In this document: one piece after another, positions 8,258 through 16,253 of the stretch | Layout of the letters: every line of letters begins with the position of its first letter | Numbering within the stretch: position 1 is the stretch's first letter | Assembly: GCA_022072085.1 (NCBI GenBank) | Contig: JAJVII010000020.1 | Location: 124,001 to 188,000 of the forward strand | Source of the DNA: Phycisphaerae bacterium | GTDB lineage: Bacteria > Planctomycetota > Phycisphaerae > JAJVII01 | Reading direction: 5' to 3' | DNA length: 64,000 nucleotides | Notes under the pieces: generated by a model | What the model was told of the DNA's origin: nothing | The model's database searches: none | Seen by the model: only the letters and a program-made list of their open reading frames with translations | Position numbers and translations under genes: made by a program

Positions 8258-11200
8258 ATGGCCCTGGATCACTGCGCTGCGGTTGAAGGTCGGCTCGGCG
8301 AAGTCGAGATGCTCTCGCGGCCGGTTCGGCCTGCTTCGTTGCCCCTGCTCATGGCCCGCGAGCACGTCGGCGAGCGGATTTATCCTTACCGCGCCCAGAC
8401 GGATATCGACTTCGAGAACCCCCAGCCGCGGGTCTTCCGCACTGTCGAGCTGGAGAACGAGTTCCTCCGGCTGGTCGTCCTGCCCGAGTTGGGCGGCCGA
8501 CTGCACCGGGCGATCTTCAAGCCGACCGGTTACGACCTGTTCTATCACAACCCCGAGATCCGGGCCGAGCTGGTCGCCATCCGCGGGGCGTGGTACGCCG
8601 GCGGCGTGGAGTTCAACTTTCCCGTCAGCCACAACCTGACCACTCACAGCGGCGTCGACTACGACATCCAGCGATTTCCTGACGGGTCGGCGGCCATCTG
8701 CGTGTCCAACACCGATCGCGTCTCGCACATGCGCTGGCTGGTCCGCATTCGGCTTTACCCCGGGTGCAGTACGATCCACTTCGCGACGCGGCTGATCAAC
8801 CTGACCCCCTGGCCGAAGCGGTATTACTACTGGTTGAACGCCGCGGTCCCGCAGGGCCCGCAGATTCGCTATCACTTCAGCGCGTCTCGCGCAGTCGGCC
8901 ACGTGCAGGAAGCCGACATCGTCACGACCTCGCTGAACAGTTGGCCGGTGATGTCCGACGGGCAGGACGCCCGGCGTCCGCACGCGATGCGCGACACGGT
9001 CAGCGTCTTCATGGTGGACAACAGCACCGGTTTCTTCGGCTACTACGACGTGGACGCGAAGCTGGGGCTGGTCCGGTCGGCGGACCCGCGGAACGTCCCG
9101 GGCGACAAGATCTTCAGCTGGGGCGATAACGAATACGGCCGCCGGTTCAACGACCGGCTGGTTGGCAAGGGGCGGCAGTGGTACGGCGAAATGCAGTCCG
9201 GACGTCCCGAGACGCAGATCGACTGGGGCTACATCGAGCCGTTCGAGGTGATGGAGTCGGATGAGTACTGGTACCCCGTGCCGGGCCTGTGCGAACTGGC
9301 CGGCGGGTCGAACGACCTGGCTGTCGGCGTCGACGCGGCGGCCGGACGACTGCGCGTCGCCGGGCATCGCCCGATGACCGGCCTGACCTTGCGGCTGCAA
9401 TCGGCCGACACGGGCAAGCCGCTGGCCGAGCACAAGATCAGCCGCCTCTCGCCGGCCCAGCCGCTGGACCTGCCGCTGCCGTCGGGCAACGGGCAGGTGC
9501 GGGTGACCGCGACCGACGGCGGCGGGCGTCTGCTGCTGGACCACCGGCCCGGTCCGCCGCGGCGTCCGCTGGTCGTGGACCTCTACGAGAACAAGGCGAG
9601 CCTGCACCGCCGGCGTCAGCCGCTCAAGACCGCCCACGAGCTGACCGAGCGGGCCGTGACGCTCCTGCGGCAGCGGGCGATCACGCAGGGCGAGCAGATG
9701 CTTGCGACTGCACGGGAACTGGAGCCGGACTTCAGCCCGGCCCTTCGCTGGTCGGGCTGGCTGGCGGCGCAGCGCGGGCGGCTGGACGCCGCGCTGGATT
9801 TCTTCCGCAAGGCGTTCTTCGCCGACGGCATGGACTACGCTTCCTACTACTTCTACGCGCTGACGCTGTTGGAGTCCGGCCGAGCCGAAGAAGCTGCCGA
9901 CGAACTGGAACGCGTCGTCGGCTACGTGCAGGGGCAGTACCGCGAGTGGGCGTCGCTGCTTCTGGTGCGGGCGCTTCGGGCAAGCGGGCGGCTGCGCGAG
10001 GCCGAGCGTCTGCTCGACGAGCGTGTCGCGGCCGTCGCCTTCGGCGCGCTGGGCCGGCAGGCCTACCTCTACGACCGCACGCCCGATGAGCGGTCCGCGT
10101 TCTGGAGCGATCCGACCGACCTGGTGCTGCTGATCGTCTGCGCCGACGACGTCGGCGAAGTGCTCGACGAATGGTGGACCCGCAACATCCGGCCGCTGGA
10201 CGAGGCGGCTGACGCGATCATGGAAGTGGCCGACGAGTTCCGCGTCAACGGCGACGACGCCCGGGCCCGCGGCGTGCTGACGTGGCTGACGGCTCACCCG
10301 CGACTGGGCGGCGTCTGCCCGCTGGCGCACTACCGGCTGGGGCAGTTGAACGGCCGGTTGGCCGACGCCGTCGCCCAGGCGGCCAGACGCACCGACCGCA
10401 ACGCGATGGCCTGGCCGGCCCGCACCAGCGACGAGGCGCTGCTGTCGGCCGCCTGCCAGGCGGCGCCGGGCGATGCGCTGGCGCACTACCTGCTCGGACT
10501 GCTGCTGATGGGTCTGGAGCGGTTGACCGACGCGCTGGCGCCGATACAGCGGGCGACCGAACTGGACGCGAAGTGGCCGCTGGCGTGGCGAGGCCTGGGG
10601 CTGATCCGCTATGGCTGCGACCGGCCCTGGCAGGAGAGCTGGGAGGCGTATCAGAAGGCCCTGGCCCTGTGGCCGGACAGCCCCGCCCTGATCGCCGAAG
10701 CCGACCGCGCACTCGATGAGCTGAACGGACCGGCCGACCTGCGCCGCGGGCTGCTCTATGACAACCTGCCCGCCTCGCTGGTCAACAACGACAAGGTCGT
10801 TCTGCGGCGGGCCATACTGGCGACGGTCTGCGGCGACTACGAGCACGCCCTGGCCGAGATCGCCCGCACGCGCTTTTACCCTGGCGAGTTCGCCTTCGGT
10901 CCGCGCAACGTCTTCGCCCAGGCCAGCCGGCGCCTCGGCGAGCGCCGCGCCGCCGCCGGCGACTGGTCCGGGGCGGCTGACGCCTTCCGCCAGTCGCTGG
11001 ACTTCCCCGAGCACCTGGGAACCGGCCGAACGCTCAAGGTCCGCCTGGGCAAGGAACTCTACCTGGTCGGCATCGCCCTGGAACGCCTGGGCGACGCGGC
11101 CGGCGCCCGGGAGCATTTTGACCAGGTCGTCCGCACCTGCCGATTCGACTATCCTGACCAGTCCTACTTCGCGATTCTCTCGCTGCGCAAGCTCGGCCGC

Positions 11201-11416
11201 CAGGAAGAGGAGGCCAAGCTCATGCAGAGGATCGTCGACCGCGCCGCGTTCGGGGCGCCGGACCGGACCGAGCCCTCCGTGCGGGCCGACCTCTGCCGCC
11301 GGGCATTCCTGGCCCGCGCACGCGGCGACCGCGCCGAGTCCGACCGCCTGCTTGGCGAGTTGAATCTTCCCCCCGGCGACGACATGGCCGAGTTCCTGAC
11401 CACCAAGCTCTACTGA
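8258..11416 (+). CDS. DUF5107 domain protein with TPR repeats
   Basis: A 1,052-residue protein without a signal peptide. Residues ~20-330 form a beta-sandwich resembling galactose-mutarotase folds and match the DUF5107 pattern (LENEFLRLVVLPELGGRLHRAIFKPTGYDLFYHN; YYWLNAAVP). The rest is alpha-helical with TPR-like units, for example SPALRWSGWLAAQRGRLDAALDFFRKAF and DALAHYLLGLLLMGLERLTDALAPIQRATELD. Such proteins are common in Planctomycetes and plant-polymer degraders and are thought to bind or process carbohydrates; the reaction is not known to me. The start is ATG 8258, because GGAGG is ten bases upstream and homology starts soon after. It converges on the beta-helix gene with a 7-base overlap of the two stops. 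Confidence 0.85.
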   Translation: MALDHCAAVEGRLGEVEMLSRPVRPASLPLLMAREHVGERIYPYRAQTDIDFENPQPRVFRTVELENEFLRLVVLPELGGRLHRAIFKPTGYDLFYHNPEIRAELVAIRGAWYAGGVEFNFPVSHNLTTHSGVDYDIQRFPDGSAAICVSNTDRVSHMRWLVRIRLYPGCSTIHFATRLINLTPWPKRYYYWLNAAVPQGPQIRYHFSASRAVGHVQEADIVTTSLNSWPVMSDGQDARRPHAMRDTVSVFMVDNSTGFFGYYDVDAKLGLVRSADPRNVPGDKIFSWGDNEYGRRFNDRLVGKGRQWYGEMQSGRPETQIDWGYIEPFEVMESDEYWYPVPGLCELAGGSNDLAVGVDAAAGRLRVAGHRPMTGLTLRLQSADTGKPLAEHKISRLSPAQPLDLPLPSGNGQVRVTATDGGGRLLLDHRPGPPRRPLVVDLYENKASLHRRRQPLKTAHELTERAVTLLRQRAITQGEQMLATARELEPDFSPALRWSGWLAAQRGRLDAALDFFRKAFFADGMDYASYYFYALTLLESGRAEEAADELERVVGYVQGQYREWASLLLVRALRASGRLREAERLLDERVAAVAFGALGRQAYLYDRTPDERSAFWSDPTDLVLLIVCADDVGEVLDEWWTRNIRPLDEAADAIMEVADEFRVNGDDARARGVLTWLTAHPRLGGVCPLAHYRLGQLNGRLADAVAQAARRTDRNAMAWPARTSDEALLSAACQAAPGDALAHYLLGLLLMGLERLTDALAPIQRATELDAKWPLAWRGLGLIRYGCDRPWQESWEAYQKALALWPDSPALIAEADRALDELNGPADLRRGLLYDNLPASLVNNDKVVLRRAILATVCGDYEHALAEIARTRFYPGEFAFGPRNVFAQASRRLGERRAAAGDWSGAADAFRQSLDFPEHLGTGRTLKVRLGKELYLVGIALERLGDAAGAREHFDQVVRTCRFDYPDQSYFAILSLRKLGRQEEEAKLMQRIVDRAAFGAPDRTEPSVRADLCRRAFLARARGDRAESDRLLGELNLPPGDDMAEFLTTKLY

Positions 11417-13815
11417 TTGGCCGCTCGCGGGCCGGCGTGCTCCCGGGCGGTCCTGATCCAGTCGGGCGTGTCGGACTTCTGGTCGAAGCCCCAGTAGCGG
11501 ACCAGCGAATCGTCCTTCTCGACCTTCCCGGGTTGCTGGAAGCACGCTGCCAGTTCGTCGGCCGACAGCGCCCGCCGCCAGATTCGCGCCTCGTCGATTG
11601 TCCCGGCGAAGTGAACGAAGCCGTCAACCCGGGCCCCGATGCACAGCGGCCCGTTGCCGGGCTGCCGCGGCTTGTTGATCGCCCCGGACGCCACCTGCTC
11701 GCCGTCGCGGCAGACCCGAAGCACCTTGCCGTCATAGGTCATCGCCACGTGGTGCCACCGGCTCAGCTTCAGCGTGCCCGGCTGGCTGATGACGCCGTGA
11801 CAGTTGTCGCGTCCGCCGCCGATGTTCAGATAGGCGCCCACCTGCGAGCCCTGCACGATCAGTCCGTAGTGCCCCTGCGCCCATTCGTTGGCGTTCTTGT
11901 TGACCAGCCAGCGGCGGGTGTCGGCGCCGTCCGACCAGGCGTCCACTTTCACCCAGCATTCGACGGTCAGATCGGCCGGCTCCAGTTCCGCGGCGGGCGG
12001 AACCTCGACGTGCACGGTTGCTCCGTCGCAGGCCAGCCCGCTGCCGACGCGTCCCTCGGCCAGCGCAGGCACGGCTGCCGGCGTCAGTTCGCGGTTGCCC
12101 CGGATGGTCATGGTGTCGGCGCTGCAGGAGTTGTAGCGGAACGTCGGCACGCCCGGCGGCGAGACCAGCACGTTGTCGATCAGCGTGAGTTTCTCGGCCT
12201 TGTGCATGCGGATCGGCGAGCGGGCGACGCGGTAGATTGCGTTGCCGGTGACGGTGAACAGCGAACTGCCCTCGTCCAGGAACATGCCGTTGCTCTCGGC
12301 CCGTCCGGCGTTCGGCGGGATGTCGTGGATCAGGTTGCCCTCCAGTCGCGTGCCGGGCTGTCGGCCGAGCGTGTAGATGCCCCCGCCGTCCGACAGCGTC
12401 CGCATGACGTGGTGGATGTGGTTGTTCATGACCAGGTTGTTGGCTGCCGGCGTCACGTTCGTGTTCCACGACCAGCCGACCGAGATGCCCGTGTAGGGCA
12501 GGTCGCACACCTCGTTGTGCTCGATCACCGTCCCGTCGGTCATGGCCACCCAGACCCCGACCGCGCCGAAGTAGATCTGCCCGCAGCGGCTGATGCGGCT
12601 GTCGGAAAGCCGGTTGCCGGGGCAGGGCTCGCCGCCTTCGCCGATCATCACGCCGTTGCCGCCGCAGTCGGCGACCGTGCACCGCGAGACGACGTTGCGT
12701 TCGCATCCGCGGCCGAGCCGGATGCCCGACCCGCCGACCTGCTCGACGCGGCAGCCGACCATCGTGCAGCCGCGGGCCATCACGAAATCCACCGCAGCAG
12801 GCACGCGGTCCCGCATGACCGCGTTGGTGCGACCGTCACGCGCGTCGTGAAAGCAGGCCTGCCCGCCCGCGTAGCCGTGGGCAGGGCGGAGGAATGCGCA
12901 GTGCCGGAGCGTCAGGCCCTCGATGCGGACGTTCTCGATCACGCCGCCTTGGGCTGCGGCGTCGCCGACGATCCAGATCAGTTGCGTCAGCACGGGGGCG
13001 ACGAACTCGCACTGGTCGATCGTCTCGCCCTCCAGCGGCTTGTAGGTCAGCACGCCGGCTGAGCGGTCGAGGAACCATTCGCCGGGGGCATCCAGGAAAC
13101 GGAGCGAGTCCTCAACGAAATATCGCGGGTTCGGGCCGAAGCCGCTGATGGCAAAGAACGCGGCCTGGCCGCCGATCGGGTCGGCCAGCCTCATCCTCTT
13201 CGTGGCCCTGTCGGTCGAGGCGATGCGGATTCGCGAGATGGACCAGTCGTGCAGGAAGACCAGCTCGGCCTCGGCCAGGTCGCCCAGGGCGTCCAGATCC
13301 TGGTCGCTCCAGGTGAAGCTGGTGCGGTTGTCCGGCCCGGCCTTGTCGACGTGCAGGAAGCCCTCGTTGGGAAACCGGGCCCGCGTCGCCCGTCGGCCGC
13401 TGACGAACAGCTCGTTGAAGTCCCACTTCCCTGCGGCGGCCGCGGGTATCGTCGCCCGCCACAGGCCGTCGTCGCCGGCCTTGAACCCCGTGATCGGCTG
13501 GCCGCCGCTGAGCACCGCGCCCTCTTCGCCGATCCAGGCGACGTTCGAGTCCTGCGGGCCCAGCACCAGCGGAGCGGCCAGCCCGTAGACGCCGGCAGCC
13601 AGGCGCACGGTCGCTGCCCTGGACGTGTCGCCGCCGCGGGCCTTGCGGACGGCGTCGCGGGCGGCGGCCGGCGTGGCCAGCGGCTTGTCCTTCGTGCCGG
13701 CGCCGGCGTCGTCGCCGCCGGGCGCGACGTAGATCTCGACGACCGGCCCCGCCGCACGCGCGGTCAGCGTCACGCCCATCACCAGCACAATCGCGAGCAG
13801 GAGCAGTCGGAACAT
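11410..13815 (-). CDS. Secreted parallel beta-helix protein with C-terminal LamG domain
   Basis: About 801 residues with a signal peptide (FRLLLLAIVLVMGVTLTARA). Residues ~25-60 have the DUF1565-like opening IYVAPGGDDAGAGTKDKPLATPAAA typical of right-handed beta-helix proteins, followed by many parallel-helix turns to ~590 (CTVADCGGNGVMIGEGG; NSGMFLDEGSS-like turns). Residues ~600-790 are a LamG/concanavalin-like domain (LTVECWVKVDAW; WHHVAMTYDGKVLRVCRDGEQVASG; FAGTIDEARIWRRALS). The protein probably binds or cleaves polysaccharide outside the cytoplasm, but no catalytic residues can be named. The upstream sulfatase stop overlaps an ATG at 13821. I prefer the next ATG (13815), because GGAGGA is one base from the first and seven from the second. 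It is the last gene of an operon with SGNH hydrolase and sulfatase. Confidence 0.88.
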   Translation of the reverse strand: MFRLLLLAIVLVMGVTLTARAAGPVVEIYVAPGGDDAGAGTKDKPLATPAAARDAVRKARGGDTSRAATVRLAAGVYGLAAPLVLGPQDSNVAWIGEEGAVLSGGQPITGFKAGDDGLWRATIPAAAAGKWDFNELFVSGRRATRARFPNEGFLHVDKAGPDNRTSFTWSDQDLDALGDLAEAELVFLHDWSISRIRIASTDRATKRMRLADPIGGQAAFFAISGFGPNPRYFVEDSLRFLDAPGEWFLDRSAGVLTYKPLEGETIDQCEFVAPVLTQLIWIVGDAAAQGGVIENVRIEGLTLRHCAFLRPAHGYAGGQACFHDARDGRTNAVMRDRVPAAVDFVMARGCTMVGCRVEQVGGSGIRLGRGCERNVVSRCTVADCGGNGVMIGEGGEPCPGNRLSDSRISRCGQIYFGAVGVWVAMTDGTVIEHNEVCDLPYTGISVGWSWNTNVTPAANNLVMNNHIHHVMRTLSDGGGIYTLGRQPGTRLEGNLIHDIPPNAGRAESNGMFLDEGSSLFTVTGNAIYRVARSPIRMHKAEKLTLIDNVLVSPPGVPTFRYNSCSADTMTIRGNRELTPAAVPALAEGRVGSGLACDGATVHVEVPPAAELEPADLTVECWVKVDAWSDGADTRRWLVNKNANEWAQGHYGLIVQGSQVGAYLNIGGGRDNCHGVISQPGTLKLSRWHHVAMTYDGKVLRVCRDGEQVASGAINKPRQPGNGPLCIGARVDGFVHFAGTIDEARIWRRALSADELAACFQQPGKVEKDDSLVRYWGFDQKSDTPDWIRTAREHAGPRAANQ

Positions 13816-13817
13816 GG

Positions 13818-15257
13818 TCATTCCTCCGGCCAGCCGACGAAGCGATAGCCGGCGTGCCTGGGGTCCCAGGGTTCGTTGTGGTTGTATAGGCCGAGATCGT
13901 TGAGCACGTGCAGGCCGCTGCGATCGGGCTCGTCGATCTCGTTGAAGAAGGCGTTGATGCGGCGATCCAACTCGGCCACGACCGCCGCGTTGGACGCGTC
14001 GTCGATGACATTGCTGCGCTCGTCGGGGTCGGCTGTCAGGTCAAACAGCTCGTCCGGCCCGAAGCTGCCGTTGCGGCGGAGCAGCTTGTGCGTTGCCGTG
14101 CGGACGCCCCGCACGGGGCCATATTCGAAGAACTGCGCATCACGCCACGGCTGAGACCCGCCGGCGAGCATGGGGACGAAGGACTGCCCGGCGTGACGCC
14201 GCCGGATTCGCTCCGCCTCGTTCAGCGGCGCCCCGGCCAGTTCAAGCATCGTGTGGAAGAGGTCGCAGTGATCGACGAATTCCTGCCGCACCTGCCCGGC
14301 CTGGATGGCCCGCGGGTAACGCAGCAGCATCGGCACCCGCACCGATCGCTCGTAGAGGTTCAGCGGACGGGTCGCGTTGCCCTTCTCCCACACGCCAATT
14401 TGGCCGGCGTGCAGGCCGTGGTCGGACGCGTAGATGATCAGCGTGCTGTCCAGTTCGCCGCGGGCGTCCAGCAGGTCGATCAGTCGGCCGAGCTGCTCGT
14501 CGATGGCCGTCACCGAGGCAAAGTATTGAGCCTGAAGCTCGGGTGTGCGGCGGATGTTCTTGACGGCCCAGGTGGCGAAGAAATCCTCCGGCGGTTCGTG
14601 CGTGCCGATGACGTGATTGGCGGCGGCGCGATAGCCGCTGACCAGCCGCTCGGGCAGGCCGGCGTGCGGGTTATGCGTGTCGATCAGGCCGACATAGGTG
14701 AGCCAGGGGCGGCCGTCCCGCTCGTCGAGCCGCTCGCTCAGCCAGGCGGCGGCACGGTCGGTGATGACCCGGCTCTTGAATCCGTCCAGCGTGACGCGCT
14801 CGCCCTGGTCGGAGTAGTCCCACGGTCCGCGATGAGGGCCCTGGCCGTCCCAGAAGGCGAACCACCGCTGGACGCCCGGCTTGGGCACGCGGTCGGCGCC
14901 GCAGTGCCATTTGCCGAAGTGGCCGATGCGGTAGCCGACCTCGGCCAGCCGCCGGTAGAGCGTTGTCTCGCCGGCCAGCCAGTCGCGATCGCGGCCTTCG
15001 TGCTGTTCGCCGGTCAGGTCGCTGCCGAGCCAGTCGTGGATGCCGTGCTGGGAGGGGAAGCGTCCGGTGTAGAAGCAGGCCCGCGCGGGGCTACAGACGG
15101 GGCAGGGGGTGAAGGCGTTGGCCATCCGCGTCCCGGTCGCTGCCAGGAAGTCCATCGCCGGCGTGTGAATCGCCGGCATGCCGTAGCAGCCGGATGCCCA
15201 TTGGCCATGATCGTCGGTCAACAGGACCAGGATGTTCGGGCGCTCCGGGTCGGCCAT
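13818..15257 (-). CDS. Type I (formylglycine) sulfatase
   Basis: A 479-residue sulfatase of the alkaline-phosphatase superfamily, hydrolysing sulfate esters of carbohydrates. The metal site begins NILVLLTDDHGQW (Asp15, Asp16). The maturation motif CSPAR starts at Cys55, which a formylglycine-generating enzyme or anSME would oxidise. Later landmarks are SDHG near residue 275 and GKWH near 115. No signal peptide is visible, so it may be cytosolic or use another export route. GGAGGAGCG precedes ATG 15257. It sits between an SGNH hydrolase (21-base gap) and the beta-helix gene (3-base gap), so the three are probably co-transcribed and act on one sulfated, acylated glycan. Confidence 0.94.
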   Translation of the reverse strand: MADPERPNILVLLTDDHGQWASGCYGMPAIHTPAMDFLAATGTRMANAFTPCPVCSPARACFYTGRFPSQHGIHDWLGSDLTGEQHEGRDRDWLAGETTLYRRLAEVGYRIGHFGKWHCGADRVPKPGVQRWFAFWDGQGPHRGPWDYSDQGERVTLDGFKSRVITDRAAAWLSERLDERDGRPWLTYVGLIDTHNPHAGLPERLVSGYRAAANHVIGTHEPPEDFFATWAVKNIRRTPELQAQYFASVTAIDEQLGRLIDLLDARGELDSTLIIYASDHGLHAGQIGVWEKGNATRPLNLYERSVRVPMLLRYPRAIQAGQVRQEFVDHCDLFHTMLELAGAPLNEAERIRRRHAGQSFVPMLAGGSQPWRDAQFFEYGPVRGVRTATHKLLRRNGSFGPDELFDLTADPDERSNVIDDASNAAVVAELDRRINAFFNEIDEPDRSGLHVLNDLGLYNHNEPWDPRHAGYRFVGWPEE

Positions 15258-15278
15258 ACGCTCCTCCGATGTGCGGCG

Positions 15279-15920
15279 TCACCAGCCGAGGGCCTTGAGC
15301 CAGCCGTGGGCGATGACCATGTGCCCGGCGGCGTTGGGGTGGACCGGCTCGGGGCAGAAGCGGTCGGGCAGGTGGCGGCGCAGCTGCTCCTGGAACAGGC
15401 GATGCGTGCGGACGTGAAGGGCCTTGTAATTCCCGGCCATCCGGTCGACCGTCCGCTGGTAGAGCGGCAGGTGCTTCAGCACGTGGGCGCGGTGCGAGCC
15501 GGGGCTGCTGTCGGTCGAGATGTAGAACGGGTCGATCAGGACCAGGCGGGCCCGGGTCTCGGCCTTGGCCCGGGCGAGGATTTCGTCATACAGTTCGGCG
15601 AACTGCTCCGGCGTGACCAGCCCCTCGCCGTTGCGCAGCCAGCGGTGCAGGTCGTTGATGCCGATCTTGATGCTCAGCCAGTCGGGCCGGTGGCGGATGC
15701 AGTCGTCGGTCCAGCGGTCGCGCAGGTCGCGGACCGTGTTGCCGCCGATGCCGGTGTTGATGACGGTCAGCCCGTGGGACGGGTAGCGGGCGGCGATCAG
15801 GTCGTTCACCATCTTCACGTAGCCGTTGCCCAGCGGGGCGGACTCGTTGCGGCGCCCGCAGTCGGTGATCGAGTCGCCGATGAACAGCACTGTCTGGCCG
15901 GGCCGGATCGCGAATGCCAT
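15279..15920 (-). CDS. SGNH/GDSL-family hydrolase
   Basis: A 213-residue esterase-like protein. Block I is IGDSIT with nucleophile Ser17, block II contains NTGIGGNTV (Gly), block III is GIND (Asn), and block V is EPVHPN, where the usual D-x-x-H catalytic pair appears as Glu-Pro-Val-His. The family removes acetyl or other acyl groups from sugars or lipids. There is no signal peptide. AGGAG lies ten bases before ATG 15920. It is the first gene of the SGNH-sulfatase-beta-helix operon, which suggests carbohydrate deacylation. The Glu in place of Asp could weaken activity. Confidence 0.9.
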   Translation of the reverse strand: MAFAIRPGQTVLFIGDSITDCGRRNESAPLGNGYVKMVNDLIAARYPSHGLTVINTGIGGNTVRDLRDRWTDDCIRHRPDWLSIKIGINDLHRWLRNGEGLVTPEQFAELYDEILARAKAETRARLVLIDPFYISTDSSPGSHRAHVLKHLPLYQRTVDRMAGNYKALHVRTHRLFQEQLRRHLPDRFCPEPVHPNAAGHMVIAHGWLKALGW

Positions 15921-15991
15921 GCGGGGAGACTCCTGTGTCGGATCGAAGAAGTCCGAGAACGATCATGCGAGAGGACGGACAAGGTATCTTG

Positions 15992-16223
15992 CGGACGCGC
16001 TCCCTCACGGTCGCGGCTGAACGTTTATTGAGACCTGCAAGAGAAATCTTCATTCACCACAGAGGACACCGAGATCACAGAGGAGGTCAGAAGCGTCAAG
16101 AAATGCCTGAAATCAAGAATTTCTTGACACTCCCGACTCTGTGCTCTCTGTGTTCTCTGTGGTGAAGATTGCTTCTACAGGATTCAGCAAATGTTTAGCC
16201 GCGACCGTAAGGGAGCGCGTCCG
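15992..16223. repeat. 232-bp long inverted-repeat (hairpin) element
   Basis: The outer arms 15992-16021 and 16194-16223 match almost perfectly as inverted copies of CGGACGCGCTCCCT-ACGGT and onward. Inside them, 16054-16080 (TTCACCACAGAGGACACC...) pairs with 16141-16166 (...TTCTCTGTGGTGAA). At the centre, GTCAAGAAAT (16095-16104) pairs with ATTTCTTGAC (16119-16128). All three pairs share a centre near 16108-16111, so the element could fold as one nearly continuous hairpin. It fills most of the 333-base gap between SGNH hydrolase and the oxidoreductase gene. No coding sequence or transposase is present. Direct repeats of GCGTCCGGGAAA follow it (about 16217-16252). Confidence 0.8.
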
Positions 16224-16253
16224 GGAAAACTCTGTGCCCGCGTCCGGGAAACA

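Noticed and set aside
8120-11545. A 1,141-residue reverse open frame
   Set aside because: It is antisense to the DUF5107-TPR gene, which has clear domains, a promoter and a ribosome site.
13908-16031. A 707-residue forward open frame
   Set aside because: It is antisense to sulfatase and SGNH genes with intact catalytic motifs.
15992-16223. Insertion sequence or complete MITE
   Set aside because: There is no transposase, and I see no clear target-site duplication at the outer ends; kept only as a hairpin element.
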